Positions 16,293-25,209 are shown, counted from the first letter of the stretch. The stretch is DNA of 64,000 bases from Pseudomonas duriflava (GCF_007830155.1 NZ_VLKY01000011.1:124001-188000), one strand, 5' to 3'. Numbers and translations: made by a program. The notes: a model not told the origin generated them from the sequence alone.

Positions 16293-17663
16293 TTAATTAG
16301 ACACTAGTGTCAGCGTCTTCGGATAACCTACAGTCGAGCCATTCACCGCAGCACCCTCCAGATATACACCTAGGTTATTGCCTATCTGTACAGAAGTGAT
16401 CTTGCGAACCTCTCCATTAGCCATCTTCACCGAGGCGCCTACCTTAAATGCTGTCTTGTTTGCAGCAGTTGCTGGAAGCGAGAAGCCGGGCTTTTTGCGA
16501 TATACGCCGTTCAGCCAATCAGTGTTGGTGAAGTTATTGATCGTGCTGGTAACCGTCGAGCTAGTGCTGGTAGACGGTGAGGTAACTGTCGGTGTTGTAG
16601 CCACAGGTGTCGACGTAGCCGTCGTCTTTGGACCATAAGCCGAACAGCTGGTGTTATCTACATACTTTTTCAGAGTTGCCCACTGCGGACGCTCCACGCC
16701 ATTGACTGGCTCAACCGACATGAAGTAACTGCCCCAGCCCGGGCCCGCCGCCCAGTAGGAAGCAGGGACACAATTCTGCTTCAGGTATGCCAGCATGTTG
16801 TCCATCAGCAGGTTCCAGCGCGGGTTGTTATCCGGTACGCCAAACTCACCAATGTAGCCACGCTTGCCGTGCTTCTTCAGCCACTCAACGAAGGGCTTGA
16901 CCCGATTGACGCCATACATGGCGTCGAGCTTGTTCACATCAACGTCGCCGTAGCTGCCGCCCGCGTTTTCATCAAAGTACGAGTGCGCCGAGAAGATGAT
17001 GTTGTTGGACGGATCCTTCAGGTTCAGCAGCGAATCGTTCCACTCAGCCCAACGTGTAGCACTGGCCCAGCCATTACCTTCAACAATGATCGGACGCGTC
17101 TTGTCTACTGCACGCACGCCGTTGATGCCGTACTGAGCGGCAGTCGGCCAGTAGGCCAGAGCACCGTTCGGCTCGTTCATGATGTCGTAGGCATACAGCG
17201 CTGGCTGCTTGCTCCACTGCTGAGCGATCTTGGTCATGATCTCCTGGTAGCGGGCATACGGAACGCTGCTCGTACCAATAATCTGGCCGCGATACCGCGC
17301 GTAGTTATGCAGGTCCAGGATGATCTTGACGTTGTGCTTTTGAGCGTAACCAAAGGTGCGATCGATAAGGGCTACGTAGGTCGGATCAAGCGGACCGCCC
17401 AGTTTGGGCTGCAAGCGTTCCCAGATGATGGGGAAACGCATCGTCTTGATGCCCCTTGCGCTCCACTGTTGGAAATAAGACTCCACCGGGAAGATGTAGT
17501 TGGTACCGTTGATGCCTGGCAGCACATGCGGGGCAAAACCAGCACCCGACAGGTTCAGGCTGACCAGATCAACTTGCTCGGCTTGTACGGCCGTAGTACC
17601 GAGTGCCAGGGCCGCTAAAATTGGAAGGCTCTTTAGTAACTTCTTTGGAAAGTGGATAGACAT
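16293..17663 (-). CDS. Secreted GH5 endoglucanase with C-terminal accessory module
   Basis: A 456-residue cellulase-fold enzyme. Signal peptide residues 1-28 (cleavage after AVQA), then a GH5 catalytic domain to about 345. The acid/base is Glu164 in YDIMNEPNG and the nucleophile Glu273 in GYIGEFGVP; supporting residues include LDLHNYARY and HSYFD. A Thr/Ser/Pro-rich linker (about 346-375) leads to an extra module of about 75 residues (NTDWLNGVYRKKPGF to the end) that I cannot name; it is probably a binding or anchoring domain. The ATG at 17663 is chosen because it opens the signal peptide; the frame continues upstream without support. A close paralogue lacking the module lies at 25244-26284. 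Expected role: cutting beta-1,4-glucan outside the cytoplasm. Confidence 0.92.
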   Translation of the reverse strand: MSIHFPKKLLKSLPILAALALGTTAVQAEQVDLVSLNLSGAGFAPHVLPGINGTNYIFPVESYFQQWSARGIKTMRFPIIWERLQPKLGGPLDPTYVALIDRTFGYAQKHNVKIILDLHNYARYRGQIIGTSSVPYARYQEIMTKIAQQWSKQPALYAYDIMNEPNGALAYWPTAAQYGINGVRAVDKTRPIIVEGNGWASATRWAEWNDSLLNLKDPSNNIIFSAHSYFDENAGGSYGDVDVNKLDAMYGVNRVKPFVEWLKKHGKRGYIGEFGVPDNNPRWNLLMDNMLAYLKQNCVPASYWAAGPGWGSYFMSVEPVNGVERPQWATLKKYVDNTSCSAYGPKTTATSTPVATTPTVTSPSTSTSSTVTSTINNFTNTDWLNGVYRKKPGFSLPATAANKTAFKVGASVKMANGEVRKITSVQIGNNLGVYLEGAAVNGSTVGYPKTLTLVSN

Positions 17664-17792
17664 ATTTATGATCACCGTGCTACTGCGCGAGAAGGTGTAG
17701 GCATCTCCTTTCCATGAGCGTGAGGCCAGACCAAAAATTAAGTTTCCAGTTTTAGAAACAGTTAGAAGCGCCTCCAGGCACATGCAATCCTT

Positions 17793-17811
17793 AATACAAG
17801 CTCTATGCCAA
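17793..17811 (-). promoter_or_regulatory. Sigma54-like promoter element of the first GH5 gene
   Basis: Read on the minus strand, TTGGCATAGAGCTTGTATT lies about 130 bases before the start codon. It matches TGGCACG-N4-TTGCW at TGGCA and TTG with correct spacing, but has GT instead of GC at -12. The paralogous GH5 gene has nearly the same element at the same distance. Confidence 0.45.
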
Positions 17812-17895
17812 AAGAACAAAAGTAGAGAGTCAGATATGAAAATTATCTTTAGTTGCTTAGATAACTTATTGATATATAATGGTTTTTATAAAGAA

Positions 17896-17910
17896 CGACC
17901 GTCAGTCGAG
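17896..17910 (-). promoter_or_regulatory. Upstream element shared by the two GH5 genes
   Basis: CGACCGTCAGTCGAG, with inverted GAC/GTC arms, lies about 85 bases upstream of the sigma54-like element. The paralogue has TGACCGCTGGTCGAG at 26512-26526 with almost identical spacing. Its position would suit an activator site. No known consensus was assigned. Confidence 0.4.
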
Positions 17911-18323
17911 GACTCTATAGAGCAATTCGTGCAGGCTTAGGCGAAGCCTCTACCATTCTCTGTAAGCCAGTCTGGTCAAAAAATTGGCTTTATATTTGGC
18001 ATGTGAAGAGAATTTGACGCGCAAACTAATTTTTTGGATGTTGATACTGTAGTGCTACCTTATTAATGTCTTTATCGTAAGCAGGCTAAAGGTGTTACGT
18101 TGCGCTTATTAATGAAAATTGAAAAAAGATAAACGCATACTCAGCGCCCAGTGAGTATGGTCGCACTTTCATTGTGGTTCTTTACTTACTCTTCTACTTA
18201 ACCCAGATGAAACACAATGTCGGGTGCCTATAGCCTTAACCGTATGAGCCGGTAATAAAGCCAGCCACTGCCAGAGGTTTAAGCTCCACTGGTATTGAAT
18301 GGAGGGCAAAGAGTGGGTTGCTG

Positions 18324-19728
18324 TTAAAAGCATTTGGATAAGCGCGTAGCAAGATCTGCTGCCTGAATCTTGTCTACGACATTGGTAAAGCCTAACAGCA
18401 AACCAGACGAAGTCTCTGATGTGGCGTACCATTTGGAGAGAGCTTGTGCTGCCAAGCCAGCCCTTTGAGCGCGCTCTTCGATCAGCCTGTCGTCGTAGCC
18501 GGCGGCAAGCCGTAGCAATAAGTGCATGCCGCCAGCTTGCGGGTCAAGGTGAACAGCGTCATCTAGAGTGCTGAGAAGTGCTTCGATCAATAGCGTGCGC
18601 CGGTGGGCATAAAGGCTGCGCATCTTTTTAAGATGTTGCCCAAAGTGCCCCTCTTCAATAAAGGCTGCGACTGTTGACTGCAGGATATATGGGCAATGGT
18701 TGTACAGGGTGTCGGCTACATAGGCGAAGCGTTCTGCCTGGGCTGCAGGTACAACCACGTAAGCAAGTCTCAATCCAGGCGCAAGCACTTTGCTGAAAGT
18801 TCCGATGTAGAGTACTCGTCCTTCGGCGTCAAGACTTTTGAGTGCCGGTAGTGGATGTCCTTGGTAACGGTATTCGCCGTCATAGTCGTCCTCGATAATC
18901 CAGCTTTTTTGCTGTGAGGCCCATTCGAGTAGAGCTTGACGACGAGATAGAGAGAGCGATATCCCTAGAGGGCTTTGGTGGCTTGGAGTGACTACTGCAA
19001 ACCGTGCATCTGGTGCCAGAACCATACCAGTCTGTACATTAAGACCGGCAGTATCCACTGGAACCGGTACCAGTTGCAGGCCAGTCGTTTTTAGGAACTC
19101 GCGTGCAATGAAGTAACCAGGTTCCTCGAACCAACCCAAGTCTCCGGTATGCAATAGGCTGCGATAGATAAGCTCCAGGCATGCACGATAACCAGCGCAC
19201 ACAAAGACCTGTTCTGGCAAGCAATTAATACCTCGCGCAATTCCTAGATAACCAGCCACAGCGGCGCGCAGTGACGCATGACCACTCGGATCAGGATAAA
19301 TAAGCCCATCCAGCCCACCCTGTCGTAGCGTACGACTAGCCAGGCGGTTCCAGAGTTTACGTGGAAAAGCATCTAATGCAGGTAAGCCCATTTGCAGGGG
19401 TTGTGGTGAAAAACCGGTATGTATCCTGGCCGAATGCTCTTTTGTTGGTGGTGCAATAGCAGGCAGTGCGGCAGGCTTTAGGTCATGCGCGACTATGGTT
19501 CCTGCTGGGCCCGTGAGGGGTTAAATACCCCTCGCCAATAAGTATCTGATAAGCCGTCTCGATCGTACCTTTGGCTAGATTCAGCTCTGCCGCAAGTGCA
19601 CGTACCGACGGAACACGGTCACCAGGCCGCAGTTGCCCATTAATGATCGCATCACGAAAGCGCTGATAGATCTGCCGATAGATGGGTGCCGTCTCGCCGC
19701 ATGCTAATGGTTGGGTAATAGATTCCAT
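18324..19728 (-). pseudogene. MocR/PdxR-type GntR-aminotransferase regulator, frameshifted
   Basis: Two consecutive minus-strand frames together form one MocR-type regulator. The first (start 19728) is a GntR winged helix: IYRQIYQRFRDAIINGQL, VPSVRALAAELNLAKGTIETAYQIL. The second carries the fold-type I aminotransferase domain, with DDYDGEYRY and the PLP-lysine region IGTFSKVLAPGLRLAY, to 18324. After GEGYLTPHGP the frame ends at RNHSRA. Removing one C from the CCC run read at 19507-19509 would restore GPAGTIVAHDLKP and a continuous protein of about 467 residues. This is a single-base lesion in a homopolymer, so it could be a sequencing error or a recent mutation. The divergent AhpD-like gene is the likely target. 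Confidence 0.8.
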
Positions 19729-19913
19729 GTCCTAGTCATTTATCCATTTCTTGACTCTATAGCGTATGGCATTGAATGCCTACAGTGCTCTTAGGTTCCG
19801 GAGAGCATCTATGAGTGAGCCAATTGGATCTAAAGCCCTTATTTCAGGAACTAGCGCCAAATTGACTGAAACATCTTATCTATCCTGGTCATATCTCATT
19901 GCAGGAGAATCAC

Positions 19914-20345
19914 ATGAGTCAGCTGCGTCTTCCATTTACTACTCTTTCGTCAGCAGCCTATGAAGGGTTAAGAGCAACCAGCCAGGCCTTGGCCGATAGT
20001 TCCCTTGGCGCTTCGCTAGTCGAACTCATTTATTTACGTGTTTCGCAGATCAACGGCTGTGCTTATTGTTTAGGTATGCATGCCAAAGCTCTACGTGATG
20101 CGGGGATGGCTCAAAGCAAATTGGATTGCTTGGCTGGATGGCGCATCAGTGAGCAGTTTGATGAGCGTGAAAAAGCTGCCCTTGCCTGGGCGGAAGCTCT
20201 GACGCATATTTCTCATCAAGGGGCGCCCGATGCGCTATATCAGCCACTAAAAGAGCATTTCAACGATACGCAGATTTCTGACCTGACTTTTGCCGTTTCA
20301 TTGATGAACGCGTTCAACCGCTTGGCTGTAGGAATGCAGCTTTAA
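19914..20345 (+). CDS. AhpD-like carboxymuconolactone-decarboxylase family protein
   Basis: A 143-residue all-helical protein of the alkylhydroperoxidase AhpD core family. The CxxC redox pair with the proton-relay His is present as CAYCLGMHAKALRDAG, and the preceding helix reads LIYLRVSQINGC. Members reduce peroxides or act as thiol-disulfide enzymes. The ATG at 19914 has AGGAG six bases upstream; an earlier in-frame ATG at 19899 is less well placed. It is divergent from the broken MocR gene across about 185 bases, an arrangement often seen for MocR regulators with AhpD-like targets. If MocR is truly dead, regulation here has changed. Confidence 0.9.
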   Translation: MSQLRLPFTTLSSAAYEGLRATSQALADSSLGASLVELIYLRVSQINGCAYCLGMHAKALRDAGMAQSKLDCLAGWRISEQFDEREKAALAWAEALTHISHQGAPDALYQPLKEHFNDTQISDLTFAVSLMNAFNRLAVGMQL

Positions 20346-20809
20346 TATTTCAGAGCGAGCAGTCCTATCATTTCTGGCCAATGAGATGGGCTCGTATAAA
20401 CGATTAATGCCCAATCAGGCAGTTTTTGAAAAAGCAAAAAGTAGTGGTGGGAGTTCATGCCAATACACAAATGAAATTTTCTTAAATTATCCACCTGCGC
20501 CTATTGCAAGCGGTCCCTTACGGCGGCTGAAGAAGAAAGAAATGGACATTGTGGTGGTTTCCTGTACGGTACTAAGTCTCTTCTCTTGGTACCGTAATAC
20601 GTACCTTATTGCCGGTGTTATCGTCCCGTCTCGCTCTTCAAAAGAGCTATTTTGTTTAAATCCCTTTAGTTAAGTCACGCCTTATCCGGGCTGCTTTGGG
20701 CCGTTGTGTCCTTTATCCACTAAAGCGCAACCTGTCTATTTCCGCTACGCACAGCTAAGCCGCTTTTAAAGCGTTTAGCAACAGAGCTTGGCACATCAGG
20801 ATGATGTTA
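20346..20809. other. Intergenic between the AhpD-like gene and the response regulator
   Basis: About 460 bases. An open frame of 95 codons (20386-20673) has no homology I recognise and no ribosome site, so I do not call it. The response-regulator promoter should lie in 20680-20795. Confidence 0.4.
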
Positions 20810-21202
20810 ATGATTTTAATAGTAGATGACGATTCAAACTTAGCCGAGAACTGTTCAATGTTATTGGAAGCGTATGGCTATGAAGTGAGTACTGCATTAA
20901 GTGGGGAGGAAGCCTTGTTGCAAATTAAAGAGCGGCAACCAGACCTCCTAATTTCCGATTGTTGCATGCCTGACTTGACTGGCCTTGAACTGAGCCAGCG
21001 ATTAAACGCCACACCAAGCGGTTCTCCGTTCCCCATTCTACTGATGAGTGGCTCGTTGCAATGCCAGGTTGCCGCTACAGTAAAGAGCTATGACGCATTC
21101 ATCAAGAAACCGTTTTTGGCTGAGAGTCTGCTGAGCAAGGTTCAAGCGTTACTTGCTAGAAACTTCTTATCCCGCCGTGAGGGTACCCAGGAAAACAAAT
21201 GA
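20810..21202 (+). CDS. Single-domain response regulator
   Basis: A 130-residue CheY-like receiver with no output domain. The acidic pocket is DDD near residues 6-8 (MILIVDDDSN), the phosphoacceptor Asp lies in LLISDCCMPDL, the switch Ser in ILLMSGS, and the Lys in FIKKPF. The ATG at 20810 is chosen because AGGA is eight bases upstream and the receiver strand begins at once; ATGs at 20801 and 20804 are alternatives. Its stop overlaps the start of the histidine kinase by four bases (ATGA), so the two are co-translated and almost certainly work as a pair. Output must be through a partner protein. Confidence 0.88.
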   Translation: MILIVDDDSNLAENCSMLLEAYGYEVSTALSGEEALLQIKERQPDLLISDCCMPDLTGLELSQRLNATPSGSPFPILLMSGSLQCQVAATVKSYDAFIKKPFLAESLLSKVQALLARNFLSRREGTQENK

Positions 21203-22356
21203 AGTTATCAATTTTTATCCTGTCAAACCTCGAAGACATATTGCAGGAGTGGGAGGGCTTCGCATCTACGTTGGAGCCTCTTCATAACGCAGACAAGATT
21301 GAACTGCGCGATCATGCGGCAGCCGTGTTAAAGGTTATTGCCGCTGATCTGGAGACGGATCAAGGAGAGCTGGAAAGCATCGCCAAATCCAGAGGTCTTG
21401 CTCCTCCAGGAATAGGAGTACAGGATACGGCTGCGGAACTTCACGCGGCTCATCGTGTAGCATCAGGTTTGAACAGCGACCAAGTCATGGCGGAGTTCAG
21501 GGCTCTTCGCTCGAGTGTCCTTCGACTATGGTCGAAGCGTGTCGAAATAACGACGCCCAGCGAAATACAAGACATGATCCGCTTCAACGAGGCTATTGAT
21601 CAGGCGCAGTCTGAGTCAATGGTACGCTATACGAAGATGCTGCGCGAAGCGCAGAACTTGTTTCTTGCTATTCTTGGACACGATGTTCGAACGCCACTTG
21701 GCGCAATTACCATGGGCGCACAGGTACTGCTTCACGATCAAACCCTACCGTCCAAGGCACTAAAAGTAGGGTTGCGTATTTTCAACAGTTCGCAACGAAT
21801 GGATAAAATTGTGCGCGATCTTTTGGATTTTTCGACGTCTCATTTGGGCGATGGGATACCGGTAGATCCTCATACAGTTGACCTGTTAGAAATATGTCAA
21901 AACATTGTTGAGGAAGCGCGAACATTCCATCCAGATCGTAAAATTATCCTGACAACAGATGGCCATTTGATAGGCGTATGGGATGGGGCACGCATTGCTC
22001 AGGCGTTTTCAAACTTGATTGCAAATGCCCTTCAGCATGGCAAGCCGGAAAGCGTAGTCAAAGTGTCGACGTACGGCCTTCCTGATGAAGTGGTATACAC
22101 GGTGCAAAATGAAGGCGATGTCATACCTCCTTCTAAGTTGCGAACCTTCTTTGACCCGGTAAAGCGTTTCGCCATTCGCCCAGTCAGTGAGCGGACCCCT
22201 TCAAGAGCCCAAAATTTAGGATTGGGTCTTTATGTGGTTAAGCAAATCGTTACTGCACATGAGGGTGAGATTACTGTTACCTCTAGCAAAGAGGAGGGCA
22301 TAGTTTTTACCGTACGCCTTCCACGAAAAATTCCAAATCGTAGGAATAGCGATTAA
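21199..22356 (+). CDS. Soluble histidine kinase with RsbRD-like N-terminal domain
   Basis: A 385-residue kinase without membrane segments. The N-terminal 140 residues (ILSNLEDILQEWEGFASTL, then an all-helical stretch) resemble the RsbRD N-terminal domain of stressosome proteins. It continues into a HisKA domain with phosphoacceptor LAILGHDVRTPLG and an HATPase domain with QAFSNLIANALQHG and a G-box LGLGLYVVKQIV. The G1 loop is diverged (VQNEGDVIPPS). It overlaps the preceding response regulator by four bases. Such kinases probably sense a cytoplasmic signal or a partner; the stimulus is unknown. Confidence 0.87.
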   Translation: MKLSIFILSNLEDILQEWEGFASTLEPLHNADKIELRDHAAAVLKVIAADLETDQGELESIAKSRGLAPPGIGVQDTAAELHAAHRVASGLNSDQVMAEFRALRSSVLRLWSKRVEITTPSEIQDMIRFNEAIDQAQSESMVRYTKMLREAQNLFLAILGHDVRTPLGAITMGAQVLLHDQTLPSKALKVGLRIFNSSQRMDKIVRDLLDFSTSHLGDGIPVDPHTVDLLEICQNIVEEARTFHPDRKIILTTDGHLIGVWDGARIAQAFSNLIANALQHGKPESVVKVSTYGLPDEVVYTVQNEGDVIPPSKLRTFFDPVKRFAIRPVSERTPSRAQNLGLGLYVVKQIVTAHEGEITVTSSKEEGIVFTVRLPRKIPNRRNSD

Positions 22357-22807
22357 TTTAACGGGTTTTCTTGTTAAAAGTAGTACCCTGCATGAGTTCT
22401 TTCCTTAAGCCCTTCGGGTAGTCTCCGTAGCTAACCATCTGCACTAAACTTAATTAGTAAATATTAATTATAAAGGCTAAAAGAGAAGAATTCCTAAGCG
22501 CTACTATTTAGTCATTCTTTTGTTTATTCGATAAAAATATATTTTGAATGATCTTATTTTGCTTCATATGTTTTCTATAAAGTCCAGTGATTATTTGTTT
22601 TAAAATAAAAAATTATAAAATTAAAATAAATGTATACATTTCCTTAAAATAGCGTACAGTGAAGTCACTGCTCTGCAATTGTCACTTCGATACCCAGTTT
22701 GATGTTCTGTTTTTTGTTTCATCTCCTCGGCTCGTTTTACTTTTCGCAACTCAGTCTCGGCCTGACTACTTCAGTGTCGCAGTCTTAATTTACCTTGGAG
22801 ATACATT
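22357..22807. other. AT-rich region and probable long leader of the cold-shock gene
   Basis: No gene. 22440-22660 is very AT-rich and could act as an UP element or as an MvaT target. About 150 bases before the csp start are consistent with the long 5' leader typical of cold-shock mRNAs; no specific fold was established. Confidence 0.45.
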
Positions 22808-23017
22808 ATGTCTACTCGTCAAACTGGCACAGTTAAATGGTTCAACGATGAGAAAGGTTTCGGTTTTATCACTCCCCAGAGTGGTCCGGATCTGTTCGTT
22901 CATTATCGTTCGATCGAAAGCGCTGGCTTCAAAAGCCTAAGCGAAGGTCAGAGTGTTACCTTTATGGCCGTCAAGGGTCAGAAGGGTATGCAAGCTGATC
23001 AGGTTCAAGTCGCCTAA
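22808..23017 (+). CDS. CspA-family cold-shock protein
   Basis: A 69-residue single cold-shock domain. RNP1 (KGFGFI) and RNP2 (DLFVHY) are intact, as is the N-terminal [16 protein letters not shown]. It binds single-stranded RNA and DNA as an RNA chaperone or antiterminator. TTGGAGATAC precedes the ATG. A strong intrinsic terminator follows 13 bases after the stop, so the gene is monocistronic. Which paralogue this is cannot be told from here. Confidence 0.95.
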   Translation: MSTRQTGTVKWFNDEKGFGFITPQSGPDLFVHYRSIESAGFKSLSEGQSVTFMAVKGQKGMQADQVQVA

Positions 23018-23029
23018 GACTTGAACCTC

Positions 23030-23058
23030 AAAAGCCCCGCTTAGCGGGGCTTTTTTTT
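23030..23058 (+). terminator. Intrinsic terminator of the cold-shock gene
   Basis: AAAAGCCCCGC, a TTA loop, GCGGGGC, then eight T residues (23051-23058): a textbook Rho-independent terminator. Confidence 0.95.
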
Positions 23059-23365
23059 GCCTTAATTTTTCCTGAAAAGTTTATGTAAACGCTCTCCATT
23101 ACCAGGCAATTGATAGCTTCGCAAACGGTCTCGAGTTTGTGGGTAACCGTCACGATTCCGATCTGGTCGCACCCGAACTCTTTGGTATTACCCTTGATCT
23201 TTCGCAAGCAGGTTTTTGGTGATCCGAGCACCCTGTCATCAAGGGTATCGTCTAATTCACACGCTCACTCTGGCTCATCCGCTCATGTCTCTTGTACATT
23301 TCTCCTGCGCTAAGGAGGGTTGCCAAGGACTCTCCGGCGTTTCCTAAAAAAGCCGTACCGGGACA
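23059..23365. other. Intergenic with a short gene-like relic
   Basis: About 300 bases. One plus-strand frame without a start codon (about 23077-23222) reads HYQAIDSFANGLEFVGNRH and on to APELFGITLDLSQAGFW before a stop. It is protein-like but I could not assign it; probably a remnant. Confidence 0.35.
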
Positions 23366-23719
23366 CTACCAATCAGCCTTGCGTTCTTCCAGACAGTCGT
23401 CGCCCTTCATCTCGAATTCGCGGCAAATCAACGGGCGGTTCTCGTAGATACTGCAACGCATCGTTTCCCGGTCAAGCGCGCTACACCAGCCATCATCCAA
23501 CCGAGCCATTGTCATGGAGCCCCACTGATCCGTGTCGATAAAACGCATAGGAACGCCGGTGTCCGTAATAAGCATGACCTCTAGCCGACAACATTTGGCA
23601 CTGCACGTATCGCAACTGACGCTGGGCTCGGTCTCGGAAAAAAGCGCGGGGACGGGAAGGTTCTGGAGTGGGATCAATGAGGAACCTTGGGAAACTTGTT
23701 TTGCATATTGGCTTGTCAT
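23366..23719 (-). CDS. YkgJ-family cysteine-cluster protein
   Basis: A 117-residue protein of the YkgJ family (putative zinc- or iron-chelating domain, CxxxCxxCC type). The cluster is SCDTCSAKCCRLEV, followed by GWCSALDRETMRCSIYENRP and CREFEMKGDDCLEER, giving eight conserved cysteines that probably hold a metal. There is no signal peptide. GAGGATT precedes the ATG. Remnants lie on both sides, and it is the only intact gene between the cold-shock protein and the DUF998 gene. The role is unproven in the family. Confidence 0.87.
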   Translation of the reverse strand: MTSQYAKQVSQGSSLIPLQNLPVPALFSETEPSVSCDTCSAKCCRLEVMLITDTGVPMRFIDTDQWGSMTMARLDDGWCSALDRETMRCSIYENRPLICREFEMKGDDCLEERKADW

Positions 23720-23994
23720 AATCCTCGAACAAGAAAAGCTTATGAGTAACTGTAAATGTATACCATCCCATAATCGACAGCTTATCTATATGGTTTGGGG
23801 TGAGACGCTCGCCGAGACATTTCCCTTTTGGTTGGGATTTTTCCAGGGCACATTGGCCTGGGCATCATACGAACTCCTAACGGAAACTACCTTGGTACGG
23901 TTGCACTGACGGCGCCGGGCAGCCCTGTGGAGTACGATCGCTTTCCGCGACAGGCCGCTGAACTCTGGGCATTTCTACGAGAAGATTTCTAGTG
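23720..23994. other. Intergenic with coding relic
   Basis: No complete gene. One frame after a TGA (about 23810-23992) reads PGHIGLGIIRTPNGNYLG and then VEYDRFPRQAAELWAFLRED before TAG. It looks like the C-terminal 50 residues of a lost protein that I cannot identify. No start codon or ribosome site is present. Confidence 0.35.
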
Positions 23995-24302
23995 ACTCAT
24001 TCTTGTGCTGCGCTCGCCGTCCAAACTGATACGGCCATTGTGCCGCCTCTATGGATGCTTGGGTCTGAAGGAGGAATAGCCTCACTCTTGCAGAACATTT
24101 CGGTATGAGTATGGCCCTGGCAAAGCTCATCTCACCAGAAGTTTCCTCTTCAGCCAGCTTAAAGCATTACGCTAATGGTGATCGGCAGGCAGTTTATCAG
24201 ACCTCTCCACCTCGACTGCTCGCCGTTGCAGCTATCTATGCGCAATCCGATGAAGAGGCGCGTTTTATTTCCGACACTGGCCTTCATTTGCCGGATCAAT
24301 AA
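23995..24302 (+). pseudogene. Luciferase-like (LLM) flavin oxidoreductase, internal remnant
   Basis: Two frames together resemble the middle of a bacterial luciferase-like monooxygenase: VPPLWMLGSEGGIASLL, then after a one-base shift near 24090 AEHFGMSMALAKLISPEV, and later YAQSDEEARFISDTG. The last matches the family pattern ADTDEEAR. The N-terminal FMN-binding barrel strands and the C-terminal end are missing. The first frame stops at a TGA near 24106. Nothing suggests function. Confidence 0.55.
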
Positions 24303-24314
24303 ACTGATACTGCT

Positions 24315-24938
24315 TTAATACCGTTTTAGCATTAGCAGAGCCAAGCCGGCTATCCAAACCACTGACGCACCGTAGTTGATGCGCTGATATAAACCAAAAA
24401 AATGGCCGGCCTCTAGTGCGTTTCCCATAAGAGGAAGGGTAACTAATGCGACCAGTGAGCAAAATATTGAGAAAAGAGTAAAGGGTAGCGAGTTTAAAAG
24501 TTTGCGTCCGAGATAACTCCAGATAGCACTGGCTAGAAATATCGATGCGAACATAACTAAGCCACTGTAGTTATGTATCGTTTGGCTGGTGCTTGGACTT
24601 TCAAGCCTGCAACCTACATCGCAGGAGAAATAGCCTGTGCAAAAGCTGGCTATGCCATGAATGATAATCAGCAGCCCGGTAAATATAGCCAGTTTTGACT
24701 CATGAAAAGTTTTGCTGACAGCGATACCAAAAAAAATAAATAGGAAACCAAGGGGGTAATTGTTGATAAGTGGGGAAAGCACATGAGTAGGAGCGCCTTG
24801 TGCCCCTAACTCACTCATGGCTTGGTTGATTTGACTGTAGCCTGGATAAAGAAACCCCGAGGCCATGACGCCTGTAAAAAGCCAAAAAGGGATTAAAAGA
24901 CCGACACGATAAGCAGTTCTATAGAGGAAAGAAGGCAA
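24315..24938 (-). CDS. DUF998-family membrane protein
   Basis: A 207-residue integral membrane protein with about six hydrophobic segments. Features of DUF998 are visible: YPGYSQINQAMSELGAQGAP after the first helix, and TGYFSCDVGCRLESPSTSQT with a conserved Cys pair in the outer loop, followed by HNYSG. The start is TTG at 24938 with AGGA eight bases upstream; no in-frame ATG fits the first helix. The function of the family is unknown. It is isolated, with no operon partner on the same strand nearby. Confidence 0.82.
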   Translation of the reverse strand: MPSFLYRTAYRVGLLIPFWLFTGVMASGFLYPGYSQINQAMSELGAQGAPTHVLSPLINNYPLGFLFIFFGIAVSKTFHESKLAIFTGLLIIIHGIASFCTGYFSCDVGCRLESPSTSQTIHNYSGLVMFASIFLASAIWSYLGRKLLNSLPFTLFSIFCSLVALVTLPLMGNALEAGHFFGLYQRINYGASVVWIAGLALLMLKRY

Positions 24939-25037
24939 CGTCGAAATCCTGTTCGGTTATGGTATTTATCAAATCAAAGCTTAAATACAAGCCCAGAAAA
25001 GATTTATGTAAACATAGCCTAAAACTCAATACTTGCC

Positions 25038-25067
25038 TGCAGTTGCAGTTGCAGTTGCAGTTGCAGT
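25038..25067. repeat. Hexanucleotide repeat (TGCAGT)5
   Basis: Five perfect tandem copies of TGCAGT between the DUF998 gene and the second GH5 gene, in non-coding DNA. Such tracts can change length by slippage. The Gln/Leu-rich reading frames across it are artefacts. Confidence 0.9.
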
Positions 25068-25179
25068 TTATAGCGAACACCGATCTTGCTCGTATAAACC
25101 TGTTGCTTACTCCGGCGACTACAGGCGCTGAGGTATGCGCTGATGATTACAGCCTTAACGGCTAAAGTTGAAAACAGTA

Positions 25180-25209
25180 TGCAGGGCTGAAACATGGCTG
25201 AGCCCTGCA
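25180..25209 (-). terminator. Hairpin after the second GH5 gene
   Basis: TGCAGGGCT (25180-25188) and AGCCCTGCA (25201-25209) pair perfectly over a 12-base loop, 34 bases past the gene's stop on the minus strand. No T-run. Confidence 0.5.

Larger units (their letters stand above)
17664..18323. other. Intergenic: GH5 promoter region and AT-rich DNA
   Basis: No supported gene. It holds the two GH5 upstream elements listed separately and an AT-rich stretch (about 17820-18180). The rest shows nothing distinctive. Confidence 0.45.

Noticed and set aside
16869-17618. Long plus-strand open frame of 249 codons
   Set aside because: It lies antisense inside the GH5 gene, has no homology I recognise and mirrors codon bias of the real gene.
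20386-20673. Plus-strand frame of 95 codons as a gene
   Set aside because: Composition is not protein-like, with no ribosome site or homology; treated as intergenic.
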